Below, in pieces: positions 57,142 through 64,000 of a stretch of 64,000 nucleotides of DNA (its first letter is position 1; each line of letters opens with the position of its first letter). Location: assembly GCF_900209925.1 (NCBI RefSeq), contig NZ_LT907978.1, positions 989,219 through 1,053,218 on the forward strand, read 5' to 3'. Origin of the DNA: Anaerobutyricum hallii (GTDB taxonomy: Bacteria; Bacillota; Clostridia; Lachnospirales; Lachnospiraceae). Position numbers and translations under genes: made by a program. Below the pieces are notes generated by a model. That model did not search any database. It saw only the letters and a list, made by a program, of their open reading frames with translations, and had not been told where the DNA came from.

Positions 57142-57245
57142 CCCTTCAAAGACATATTAAGAAATAGGACAGATTTTTATTTTAAAATAAAAAATAATAA
57201 AATAAAAATCTGCAAGAGATGCTTAATAAAGATGTCTTTGGAGGG
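57142..57245 (+). promoter_or_regulatory. Long hairpin that encloses the ribosome-binding site of the ZIP gene
   Basis: CCCTTCAAAGACAT (57142-57155) pairs with ATGTCTTTGGAGGG (57232-57245) with one G-U; then ATTAAG/CTTAAT; then a perfect 15-bp stem 57170-57184 with 57198-57212. The whole GGAGGG site (57240-57245) is in the stem. The terminal loop is 13 nt (57185-57197). Confidence 0.75.
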
Positions 57246-57250
57246 ATTTT

Positions 57251-58003
57251 ATGCTTATAGAGATAATAAAAGGTCTCAGTGTTCCTTTTATAGGAACAAC
57301 ATTAGGTGCATTTTGTGTATTTTTTTTGAAAAATGAACTTGGCAAGGGGATGCAGAAAGCACTTACTGGATTTGCAGCGGGAGTAATGATAGCAGCATCA
57401 ATATGGAGTTTGTTGCTTCCGGCAATTGAACAGGGGGCTTCACTTGGAGTGTGGCGTTTTATTCCGGCAGCAATTGGATTTTGGATTGGAATTTTATTTT
57501 TAATGGCAATTGATTATTTTGCTCCACCGGAATGCATAGAAGGAGAACAAAAAGATAATCTGCTGTTGGCGGTGACCCTCCACAATATTCCGGAGGGAAT
57601 GGCTGTTGGAGTGATCTATGCGGGATTATTGAATCATGCAGATCATATTACAGCAATGGGAGCGTTTTCTCTTGCATTAGGAATTGCGATTCAGAATTTC
57701 CCGGAAGGGGCGATTATTTCAATGCCGCTTTGTACAAAAGGAATGTCAAAAAGAAAAGCATTCATATATGGAGTCCTTTCCGGGGCAGTAGAACCGGTGG
57801 CATCGTTGTTTACTGTATGGGCAGCCAGTCTGGTTGTTCCGGTTCTTCCGTATTTTTTAAGCTTTGCAGCGGGAGCGATGATCTATGTCGTTGTGGAGGA
57901 GCTTGTTCCGAAAATGTCAGTTGGAGAAACAACAAATATCGGCATTTTTATGTTTGCGATCGGGTTTAGTCTTATGATGATTTTAGATGTTGCGTTAGGA
58001 TAA
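57251..58003 (+). CDS. ZIP-family metal transporter
   Basis: Membrane carrier for divalent metal such as zinc or iron, 250 residues with about eight spans. Metal-site motifs are HNIPEGMAVGVIY (span 4) and QNFPEGAIISMPL (span 5), of the GufA/ZupT kind, and VVVEELVPKM. The central loop is short and lacks a His-rich stretch. Only the ribosome site is special: it lies within the hairpin 57142-57245. Confidence 0.93.
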   Translation: MLIEIIKGLSVPFIGTTLGAFCVFFLKNELGKGMQKALTGFAAGVMIAASIWSLLLPAIEQGASLGVWRFIPAAIGFWIGILFLMAIDYFAPPECIEGEQKDNLLLAVTLHNIPEGMAVGVIYAGLLNHADHITAMGAFSLALGIAIQNFPEGAIISMPLCTKGMSKRKAFIYGVLSGAVEPVASLFTVWAASLVVPVLPYFLSFAAGAMIYVVVEELVPKMSVGETTNIGIFMFAIGFSLMMILDVALG

Positions 58004-58085
58004 CTGATGTATAGATTGCAGATTGTTTTGGAATTTATGCTTGCTTTTTTTGAATAAATAGCGTACTATATTGGTAAATTCATAC

Positions 58086-58173
58086 ACGGGGAGCTTGCAG
58101 GAGCAGGCTGAGAGTAAGCTAAGGTGCTTAGACCCATAACCTGATTTGGATAATGCCAACGTAGGGATAGCGT
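58086..58173 (+). promoter_or_regulatory. TPP riboswitch (THI element)
   Basis: Contains the conserved CTGAGA (58108-58114 region), ACCCATAACCTGA, GGATAATGCCA and CGTAGGGA blocks in the right order. A terminator hairpin follows 9 bases later. It senses thiamine pyrophosphate and controls thiE-HAD-thiD-thiC. Confidence 0.95.
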
Positions 58174-58182
58174 AGATAGATT

Positions 58183-58217
58183 CGCATATATACCGTAATT
58201 GGTGTATATGCGTTTTT
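58183..58217 (+). terminator. Terminator of the TPP riboswitch
   Basis: CGCATATATACC (58183-58194) pairs with GGTGTATATGCG (58201-58212), one G-U, followed by five T. It should form when thiamine pyrophosphate is bound. Confidence 0.9.
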
Positions 58218-58446
58218 CTTTTCAGAGTTTAAAATCATTGAAAGTCAGTTAAAAATTCTGATATTTCTCTGATACATATTTTCAGTATCAGAAGTTATTA
58301 TTATTTTATCGTTTCTTTATCCATATTCTAAGAGGATATCCTTAATTTACTTCCCTTTTATGAATATATAATAATTCATGTAAGTGTATTTGTTTTTTTG
58401 AATAATTAGAAGTCTGAAGTCAGTATATTGGAGGAGAGAGCAAAGT
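58218..58446 (+). other. Leader between riboswitch terminator and thiE
   Basis: About 230 bases of AT-rich leader with no ORF; CTGATAC/GTATCAG (58269-58275 with 58285-58291) is the only clear hairpin. Nothing else recognised. Confidence 0.5.
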
Positions 58447-59121
58447 ATGAGCTGTGTTAACAGAGAACAGTTAAAAAAAGATTTACTTTTGTATGCGGTA
58501 ACAGATCGTTCCTGGCTTGGGGAAGAAACACTGTATGAGCAGGTGGAAAAAGCATTAAAAGGAGGAGCGACATTTGTCCAGCTTAGAGAAAAAGAATTAG
58601 ATGAAGAACATTTTCTGGAAGAAGCAATTGCCCTAAAAGAATTGTGTCACAAATACCATGTTCCATTTGTCATTAACGATAATGTAAAGATTGCGAAGGA
58701 GATGGATGCAGACGGGGTGCATGTCGGACAAAGCGATATGGAAGCGGATGATGTAAGAAAGATTCTTGGAGAAGATAAGATTCTTGGTGTGTCTGCACAG
58801 ACAGTAGAACAGGCAGTTCTTGCAGAGAAGATGGGGGCAGATTATCTTGGAGTCGGAGCTGTTTTTTCTACATCGACGAAGAAGGATGCATCCGCTATCA
58901 GCAAAGAAAGAGTAAAAGCAATTTGTGAAGCAGTTCATATCCCGGTTATTGCGATTGGTGGAATTACAGCCGATAATATTCTGACGCTGAAAGGAAGCGG
59001 TATTTGTGGAATTGCAGTTGTCAGTGCTATTTTTGCAGCAAAGGATATTGAAGATGCTACAGGAGTTTTACTGGAAAAAACGACAGCAATGGTAAACGAC
59101 AAGGAAGGTCTTTGCGTGTGA
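58447..59121 (+). CDS. thiE: Thiamine-phosphate synthase
   Basis: Joins HMP-pyrophosphate and thiazole phosphate to thiamine phosphate. 224 residues. Motifs are QLREKELDEE, PFVINDNVKIAKEMDADGVH and HVGQSDME, then GVGAVFSTSTKKDAS and IAIGGI. GGAGGAGAG precedes the ATG. First gene after the riboswitch; four-base overlap with the HAD gene. Confidence 0.97.
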   Translation: MSCVNREQLKKDLLLYAVTDRSWLGEETLYEQVEKALKGGATFVQLREKELDEEHFLEEAIALKELCHKYHVPFVINDNVKIAKEMDADGVHVGQSDMEADDVRKILGEDKILGVSAQTVEQAVLAEKMGADYLGVGAVFSTSTKKDASAISKERVKAICEAVHIPVIAIGGITADNILTLKGSGICGIAVVSAIFAAKDIEDATGVLLEKTTAMVNDKEGLCV

Positions 59122-59852
59122 TAAAGGGAGCAATTTTTGATATTGACGGAACCTTACTTGATTCGATGCCTGTCTGGGAGAACGCCGGGGCGAGATATCT
59201 TGCCACACTTGGCATAAAAGCCAGGTCAGATTTAAAGGAAAGACTTGATGCATTATCTCTTCCGGAAGGTGCCTTATATATGCAAACAGAATATAAACTT
59301 TCCGTAACGATAGAGGAAATATTAGAAGGTGTCAATCAGGTAGTAAAAGATTTTTATTTTAAAGAGGCAGTGTTAAAACCAGGTGTCTGTGATCTGATAC
59401 AAAAGTTAAAGAAAAATCAGGTCAGGTTAATTATTGCGACAGCAACGGATGCAGAGATGGCAAAGTCGGCTCTTATACGTAATAGTATATGGAAAGATTT
59501 TGACGGAATGATTACCTGTGAAGAGGCAGGAGCAGGAAAGACAAGTCCTAAAGTATTCGAACTGGCAAGAGAACATTTACAGACGAAAAAAGAAGAAACC
59601 TGGGTGTTTGAAGATTCTTTATATGCAGTAAAGACTGCTTCCAAAGCAGGGTTTCCTGTATGTAGTATTTATGATGCATATAGCAGGGATAATACAGAAG
59701 AAATCCGAACATTTTCTGATATTTATGTAAAAGATTTTTACGAAATAGAAAGCTGTCAGGTTTTTCAACGCAAAAAAAGTAGCTACACAGACTGTCAGAA
59801 AGAAGATAAGGAAGTGCAAAATGAAAACAGTTCTTACAATTGCAGGAAGTGA
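59118..59852 (+). CDS. HAD-family phosphatase in the thi operon
   Basis: Cytosolic phosphatase of the beta-phosphoglucomutase-like group, 244 residues. The GTG at 59118 overlaps the thiE stop (GTGA) and has GGAAGG upstream. Motif I is FDIDGTLLDSMP, motif II IIATATD, motif III about Lys in AGAGKTSPKVF, motif IV VFEDSLYAVKTA. In this operon thiamine-phosphate hydrolysis is a plausible job, but this is inferred from place only. Its end overlaps thiD by 32 bases. Confidence 0.8.
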   Translation: MIKGAIFDIDGTLLDSMPVWENAGARYLATLGIKARSDLKERLDALSLPEGALYMQTEYKLSVTIEEILEGVNQVVKDFYFKEAVLKPGVCDLIQKLKKNQVRLIIATATDAEMAKSALIRNSIWKDFDGMITCEEAGAGKTSPKVFELAREHLQTKKEETWVFEDSLYAVKTASKAGFPVCSIYDAYSRDNTEEIRTFSDIYVKDFYEIESCQVFQRKKSSYTDCQKEDKEVQNENSSYNCRK

Positions 59853-60612
59853 TGCAAGTGGCGGGGCAGGAATTCAGGCAGATATAAAAACATTAACGGT
59901 GCATAAAGTTTATGCAACAAGCTGTATTACCGCACTTACAGCGCAAAATACAAAAGGGATTACCGGTATTATGCCAGTGCCGCCAGACTTTTTTGAAAAA
60001 CAGATGGATAGTGTTTTTTCAGATATAAAACCGGATGCCGTAAAGATTGGAATGATTGCATCCAAAGAACAGGTTGAGATTATTGCAAAGTATTTGCAAA
60101 AATATTCAATAAAGCAGGTAGTAGCAGATCCGGTTATGATTTCAACGAGCGGAACGGTTCTTGTAGAAGAGAAAGTAAGAGAAGTATTATATGAAAAACT
60201 ATTTCCGAACATTTCTTTACTGACTCCAAATCTTCCGGAAACTGAGTTTTTATCAGGAAGAAAGATCACAGACAGGAAGACGAGAGAAAAAGCGGCAGAA
60301 ATCATTGCAAAACGATGGAACTGTGCAGTTCTTAGCAAGGGAGGGCACAGTGAGCAAAATGCCGATGATTTCTTGTATGAGAAAGCCTTCAAGTGCCCAA
60401 AGAAAGTCTGGTATCCAGCCTGCAGGATTGATAATCCAAATACCCATGGAACCGGGTGCACACTTTCAAGTGCGATAGCCGCAAATCTTGCAAAAGGATT
60501 TTCGATAGAAGAATCTGTAAAAAAAGCAAAAGATTATATTAGTGGAGCCATTGGAGCGATGCTGAATCTTGGACAGGGAAACGGTCCGCTTGATCATATG
60601 TGGGATTTATAA
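59821..60612 (+). CDS. thiD: Hydroxymethylpyrimidine/phosphomethylpyrimidine kinase
   Basis: Phosphorylates HMP and HMP-phosphate to the pyrophosphate used by ThiE. 263 residues, ribokinase-like. Motifs are TIAGSDASGGAGIQADIKT at the start, VADPVMISTSG in the middle and NTHGTGCTLSSAIAANLAKG at the end (anion hole and catalytic Asp-like region). Starts inside the HAD gene 3' end with GGAAG upstream, showing coupling. Confidence 0.97.
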   Translation: MKTVLTIAGSDASGGAGIQADIKTLTVHKVYATSCITALTAQNTKGITGIMPVPPDFFEKQMDSVFSDIKPDAVKIGMIASKEQVEIIAKYLQKYSIKQVVADPVMISTSGTVLVEEKVREVLYEKLFPNISLLTPNLPETEFLSGRKITDRKTREKAAEIIAKRWNCAVLSKGGHSEQNADDFLYEKAFKCPKKVWYPACRIDNPNTHGTGCTLSSAIAANLAKGFSIEESVKKAKDYISGAIGAMLNLGQGNGPLDHMWDL

Positions 60613-60657
60613 AAAAGTACACGATAAATATTAATAATAAATTGGAGGTAACAGAAG

Positions 60658-61962
60658 ATGAGAAATTATACAACACAGATGGATGCAGCAAGAAAGAATA
60701 TTATTACTCCGGAAATGGAAAAGGTTGCAGCCAAAGAACGTATGACACCAGAAGAAATCAGAGCATTCGTTGCAGAAGGAAAGGTTGCTATCTGTGCGAA
60801 TAAAAATCATAAATGCTTAGATCCTCAGGGTGTTGGTTCTATGTTAAAGACAAAGATTAATGTAAATCTTGGTGTTTCAAGAGACTGTAAAGATTATGAC
60901 ATAGAAATGCAAAAAGTAATGGAAGCAGTTAATATGGGAGCAGATGCCATCATGGACTTATCTTCTCATGGAAACACCGAACCATTCCGTAAAAAACTAA
61001 CTGCAGAATGCCCGGTTATGATTGGAACAGTACCGATTTATGACTCAGTAATTCATTATCAGAGAGATTTAGATACACTTACTGCAAAAGACTTTATTGA
61101 TGTAGTACGTCTTCACGCAGAGAATGGTGTAGATTTCGTAACATTACATTGTGGAATCACAAGAAAAACAATCGACCAGATTAAAAAGCATAAAAGAAAA
61201 ATGAACATCGTATCCCGCGGCGGTTCTCTTGTATTTGCGTGGATGACAATGACAGGCGAAGAAAATCCATTCTATGAATATTACGATGAAATTCTTGATA
61301 TCTGTCAGGAATACGATGTAACGATTTCTCTTGGTGATGCCTGCCGTCCGGGCTGCCTTGCAGATGGTTCCGATGTATGCCAGATTGAAGAACTGGTTCG
61401 CCTTGGAGAACTTACAAAACGTGCATGGGAGAAAAATGTACAGGTAATGGTAGAAGGACCAGGACATATGCCAATGGACCAGATTGCCGCCAACATGAAG
61501 TTACAGTCTACAATCTGTTCCGGTGCACCATTCTATGTACTTGGACCGATCGTAACAGATATTGCACCGGGATATGATCATATTGTATCAGCAATCGGAG
61601 GAGCCATTGCCGCCCAGAACGGAGCAGCCTTCCTCTGTTATGTTACACCGGCAGAACATCTCGCACTTCCAAATCTTGAAGATGTAAAACAGGGAATCAT
61701 GGCTTCTAAAATTGCGGCACATGCAGCTGACATCGCCAAAGGAGTTCGCGGTGCAAGAGAAATCGATGATAAAATGGCAGATGCTCGCAGAGTATTAGAC
61801 TGGGAAGCTCAGTGGGCATGTGCGATGGATCCGGAAACAGCAAAGAAAGTCCGCGATGACAGAAAACCGGAACATGAAGATACCTGTTCTATGTGTGGAA
61901 AGTTCTGTGCAGTACGAAGCATGAACAAAGCATTAGCAGGAGAACATATCGATATCCTTTAA
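60658..61962 (+). CDS. thiC: Phosphomethylpyrimidine synthase ThiC (short form)
   Basis: Radical-SAM-like iron-sulfur enzyme that turns aminoimidazole ribotide into HMP-phosphate. 434 residues, the shorter form without the long N-terminus of the E. coli enzyme. Core motifs are [32 protein letters not shown] and [14 protein letters not shown]. The iron-sulfur site at the end reads CSMCGKFC, that is Cys-x2-Cys-x3-Cys. GGAGG lies before the ATG. Last gene of the thi operon; only three bases separate its stop from that of dacF. Confidence 0.97.
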   Translation: MRNYTTQMDAARKNIITPEMEKVAAKERMTPEEIRAFVAEGKVAICANKNHKCLDPQGVGSMLKTKINVNLGVSRDCKDYDIEMQKVMEAVNMGADAIMDLSSHGNTEPFRKKLTAECPVMIGTVPIYDSVIHYQRDLDTLTAKDFIDVVRLHAENGVDFVTLHCGITRKTIDQIKKHKRKMNIVSRGGSLVFAWMTMTGEENPFYEYYDEILDICQEYDVTISLGDACRPGCLADGSDVCQIEELVRLGELTKRAWEKNVQVMVEGPGHMPMDQIAANMKLQSTICSGAPFYVLGPIVTDIAPGYDHIVSAIGGAIAAQNGAAFLCYVTPAEHLALPNLEDVKQGIMASKIAAHAADIAKGVRGAREIDDKMADARRVLDWEAQWACAMDPETAKKVRDDRKPEHEDTCSMCGKFCAVRSMNKALAGEHIDIL

Positions 61963-61965
61963 ATT

Positions 61966-63210
61966 TTAGCAGCTTAAAATTAACTTTTTTAAGTAGTCGA
62001 GATAAGTAGCTTTTTTTACTGAGTGCGAGGCAAGTATGGAGACAGACCCTATATTTTTTTGATAATAAGAATACTCCAGTTTGCCAATTACCTGATTTTT
62101 CTTAATTGGAGCTGAAAGATTTTTCTGAAATATCACTTTTTTCTGAATTTTATTTGGATTAATTTCAGAAGTAAAAACATAGGAAAAGTTTTTATCATAT
62201 TTGCAGGAAAGCATTTCCTGTGTACCATTATGTATGGAAACCGGGGAAAGTGCAGGTGGCTGTTTGTCTGTATAAACTTTACAAAGAGAAAAGCCATAAT
62301 CAAGGAGGGAGGCACAATCTTTCACTCTCTCCTTTGCACTTTGACAGGCCATAACAACGGCAATCAATGAAATATGATTACGCTCTGCGGTCGCACTGAG
62401 ACAGAACCCAGCCTTGGAAGTACTTCCAGTCTTTAGTCCGGTAGCCCCCTGATATTGCCGCAGTAATTTATTCGTATTGGAAAGTCCAAACTCCGATTCT
62501 CCTCGCTTTGTCACATGAGTGATATTTTCCATCCATATAGTCGTATAATGAAAAATATCTGGATGCTTTATAATAAGTTCTCGTGACATAAGGGCAATAT
62601 CCCTTGCGCTCGTATAATGTCCTTCGGCATCTAAGCCGCAGCAGTTAATAAAATGAGTATGCTTCATGCCAAGAGCCTGTGCCCTTGCATTCATCTTTGC
62701 AACAAAGGCATCCTCACTTCCATAAATATGTTCGGCCATTGCCACACAGGCATCATTTGCTGAAGAGACAGCAATACATTTAATCATGGTGTCTACAGTC
62801 TGTGTTTCTCCGGGTTCTAAAAATACTTGTGAACCACCCATAGATGCGGCGTGTTCACTGACAGTAACGGTATCATTTAAAGTAATCTGTTTTTTTGACA
62901 GTGCGTCAAATATAAGTAAAAGAGTCATGATTTTTGTGACGCTGGCGGGAGGTTTTTCTTTGTCAGCGTCTTTTTCATATAGAATGGTACCGGTGGAGGC
63001 TTCCATTAGAATAGCATTTGGGGCGGCAGATTGAAAACTGATGTCAGTGGGGTGTTTCGTTTCTTTGTTTTTAGTTACTTGCCGTAAAGTGGATGAGGCG
63101 ACTGTCTTTACAGGAGAAAAAATAAGAGAGAAGAAAAGACTTGTTGTAAGCAGAAAGGTGAAAATATAAAACGTTTTTTGCCCTAAGTGTTTGGAAAAAT
63201 ATTTTAGCAT
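61966..63210 (-). CDS. dacF: D-alanyl-D-alanine carboxypeptidase (DacF type)
   Basis: Low-molecular-mass penicillin-binding protein that trims pentapeptides in the cell wall. The ATG at 63210 is chosen over a TTG 12 bases upstream because TTGGAG then falls at the right distance. 414 residues with a hydrophobic signal segment (about 12-32). Active-site motifs: Ser90-x2-Lys93 (ASVTKIM), Ser150-Ala-Asn152 (SSANDA), Lys260-Thr-Gly (LKTGSTS). A C-terminal beta domain follows. Convergent with thiC. Confidence 0.94.
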   Translation of the reverse strand: MLKYFSKHLGQKTFYIFTFLLTTSLFFSLIFSPVKTVASSTLRQVTKNKETKHPTDISFQSAAPNAILMEASTGTILYEKDADKEKPPASVTKIMTLLLIFDALSKKQITLNDTVTVSEHAASMGGSQVFLEPGETQTVDTMIKCIAVSSANDACVAMAEHIYGSEDAFVAKMNARAQALGMKHTHFINCCGLDAEGHYTSARDIALMSRELIIKHPDIFHYTTIWMENITHVTKRGESEFGLSNTNKLLRQYQGATGLKTGSTSKAGFCLSATAERNHISLIAVVMACQSAKERVKDCASLLDYGFSLCKVYTDKQPPALSPVSIHNGTQEMLSCKYDKNFSYVFTSEINPNKIQKKVIFQKNLSAPIKKNQVIGKLEYSYYQKNIGSVSILASHSVKKATYLDYLKKLILSC

Positions 63211-63273
63211 AGGATACTCCAAATAAGAATTAGTACATTTTATGGCTGGTGACTAAAAATATGCATTTCCTTG

Positions 63274-63302
63274 TTGCCATTCTGAAGAAAATTGCTTAAA
63301 AT
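63274..63302 (+). promoter_or_regulatory. Candidate promoter of glgB
   Basis: TTGCCA at 63274-63279 and TAAAAT at 63297-63302, spaced by 17 bases, 42 bases before glgB. Confidence 0.6.
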
Positions 63303-63344
63303 AGAAGTAAATATCTGGGTGAAATAAAATAAGGGGATACGAGT

Positions 63345-64000
63345 ATGAATTTACATGAATTTTATATTGGAAAAGCATTTGATGCGTATGAATATTTTGG
63401 AGCACACATAACGAAAGATGGCGTGCTGTTTCGAGTTTACGCACCTTGTGCGGAAAAGATTGAACTGATTGGGGAGTTTAATGACTGGGATGGCAGCGAG
63501 GATGAGATGATTCAGGATGCACAAAGCGGTGTATTTGAATGTGTACAGGAAGATGCAGAACCGGGAATGATGTACAAGTATCGAATTTATCAGAAGGATG
63601 GAATTGTACTTGACCGTTTTGATCCGTATAGTTTTGGTTCACAGGTGCGGCCAGATACCGCATCAATTATTGTAGATCTTGACCAGTATCATTTTTCTGA
63701 TAGTGTATGGATAAAGAAGAGATGTAAGAATTATGATCTTCCGGTGAATATTTATGAGGTGCATGCTGGTTCATGGAGAAAGAATGAAGCAGATGAGGAG
63801 AACGGCTGGTATCATTATAATGAACTTGCAAGACAGCTTATTCCTTATATAAAGGAAATGGGCTATACGCACGTTGAATTTCTTCCGCTTACGGAGCATC
63901 CGGCAGATTGCTCCTGGGGATATCAGGCGAGTGGATATTTCTGTCCAACTTCCCGTTATGGAACAGCAGGGGAGTTAATGGAGATGGTGGATCTTTTCCA
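63345..64000 (+). CDS. glgB: 1,4-alpha-glucan branching enzyme, 5' part only
   Basis: Makes alpha-1,6 branches in glycogen. The first 218 codons are seen; the gene runs out of the window. It starts MNLHEFYIGKAFDAYEYFGA, has the N-terminal carbohydrate-binding fold (FRVYAPCAEKIELIGEFNDW) and then the start of the amylase barrel with NIYEVHAGSWR, HVEFLPLTEHP and WGYQASGYFCP. An AAGGGGA site precedes the ATG. It is partial, not broken. Confidence 0.93.
   Translation, partial: MNLHEFYIGKAFDAYEYFGAHITKDGVLFRVYAPCAEKIELIGEFNDWDGSEDEMIQDAQSGVFECVQEDAEPGMMYKYRIYQKDGIVLDRFDPYSFGSQVRPDTASIIVDLDQYHFSDSVWIKKRCKNYDLPVNIYEVHAGSWRKNEADEENGWYHYNELARQLIPYIKEMGYTHVEFLPLTEHPADCSWGYQASGYFCPTSRYGTAGELMEMVDLF

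Noticed and set aside
1-64000. CRISPR arrays, prophage or intact transposase genes
   Set aside because: No regular direct repeats with spacers, no phage structural or integrase genes and no transposase ORF were seen; gene content is core metabolism.

Overview
This 64-kb window looks like a core chromosomal segment of a low-GC, Gram-positive, strictly anaerobic Clostridia member. Lachnospiraceae fits best, on protein flavour, AGGAGG-type ribosome sites, AT-rich spacers, Cys-type lipoproteins and a DacF/SpoIIM-like pair; the genus cannot be fixed from sequence alone. Nearly all genes lie on the + strand. No rRNA, tRNA, CRISPR array, prophage or intact insertion sequence was seen.

Layout. 0-3.8 kb: glycolysis block pgk-tpiA-gpmI with strong hairpins between genes. 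4-5.8 kb: L,D-transpeptidase and a SEC-C-tagged methionine aminopeptidase. 6.2-11.6 kb: branched-chain amino-acid type ABC importer (livKHMGF) with a cytidylate-kinase-like gene at its end. 11.8-13.1 kb: a divergent enolase. 13.3-19.6 kb: a BMP-type (nucleoside-like) ABC importer flanked by two paralogous binding lipoproteins. 19.7-22.9 kb: secG-rnr-smpB. 22.9-23.5 kb: a gene-poor spacer with two large foldback structures. 23.5-30.1 kb: small ORF, pyrH-frr-uppS-cdsA-dxr-rseP-ispG (nucleotide, translation, envelope and isoprenoid genes). 30.1-37.1 kb: addB-addA recombination nuclease. 37.2-43.4 kb: cardiolipin synthase, methyltransferase, hslO, thyA-folA, a tautomerase-like protein and queF. 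43.5-47.9 kb: recA-recX, rny and a SpoIIM-like membrane protein. 48.1-54.8 kb: a molybdenum hydroxylase locus (three xanthine-dehydrogenase-type subunits, MobA/MocA-like nucleotidyltransferase, xpt) next to divergent yqeC and yqeB, the markers of selenium-dependent molybdenum hydroxylases. 55-58 kb: ppk1 and a ZIP metal transporter. 58.1-62 kb: TPP riboswitch plus thiE-HAD-thiD-thiC. 62-63.2 kb: dacF on the minus strand. From 63.3 kb: the start of glgB, cut by the window end.

How the parts work together. The Mo-hydroxylase cluster, xpt and yqeB/yqeC form a plausible purine-oxidation and salvage module with a labile selenium cofactor. The thi genes make and join the pyrimidine half of thiamine; thiazole genes are not in view. 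The pyrH-ispG and secG-smpB blocks are familiar Firmicute clusters, but the ribosomal rpsB-tsf genes often found before pyrH are absent, and the foldback spacer lies exactly there.

Most unusual signals: (1) a long imperfect hairpin before the ZIP gene whose right arm contains the whole ribosome-binding site; (2) a 177-bp foldback element before pyrH with a 33-bp perfect stem; (3) a dispersed short hairpin repeat at four loci, one copy of which supplies the last 14 codons of addA; (4) an rny leader in which the Shine-Dalgarno lies in a small hairpin. All assignments come from reading the sequence; no database search was run.
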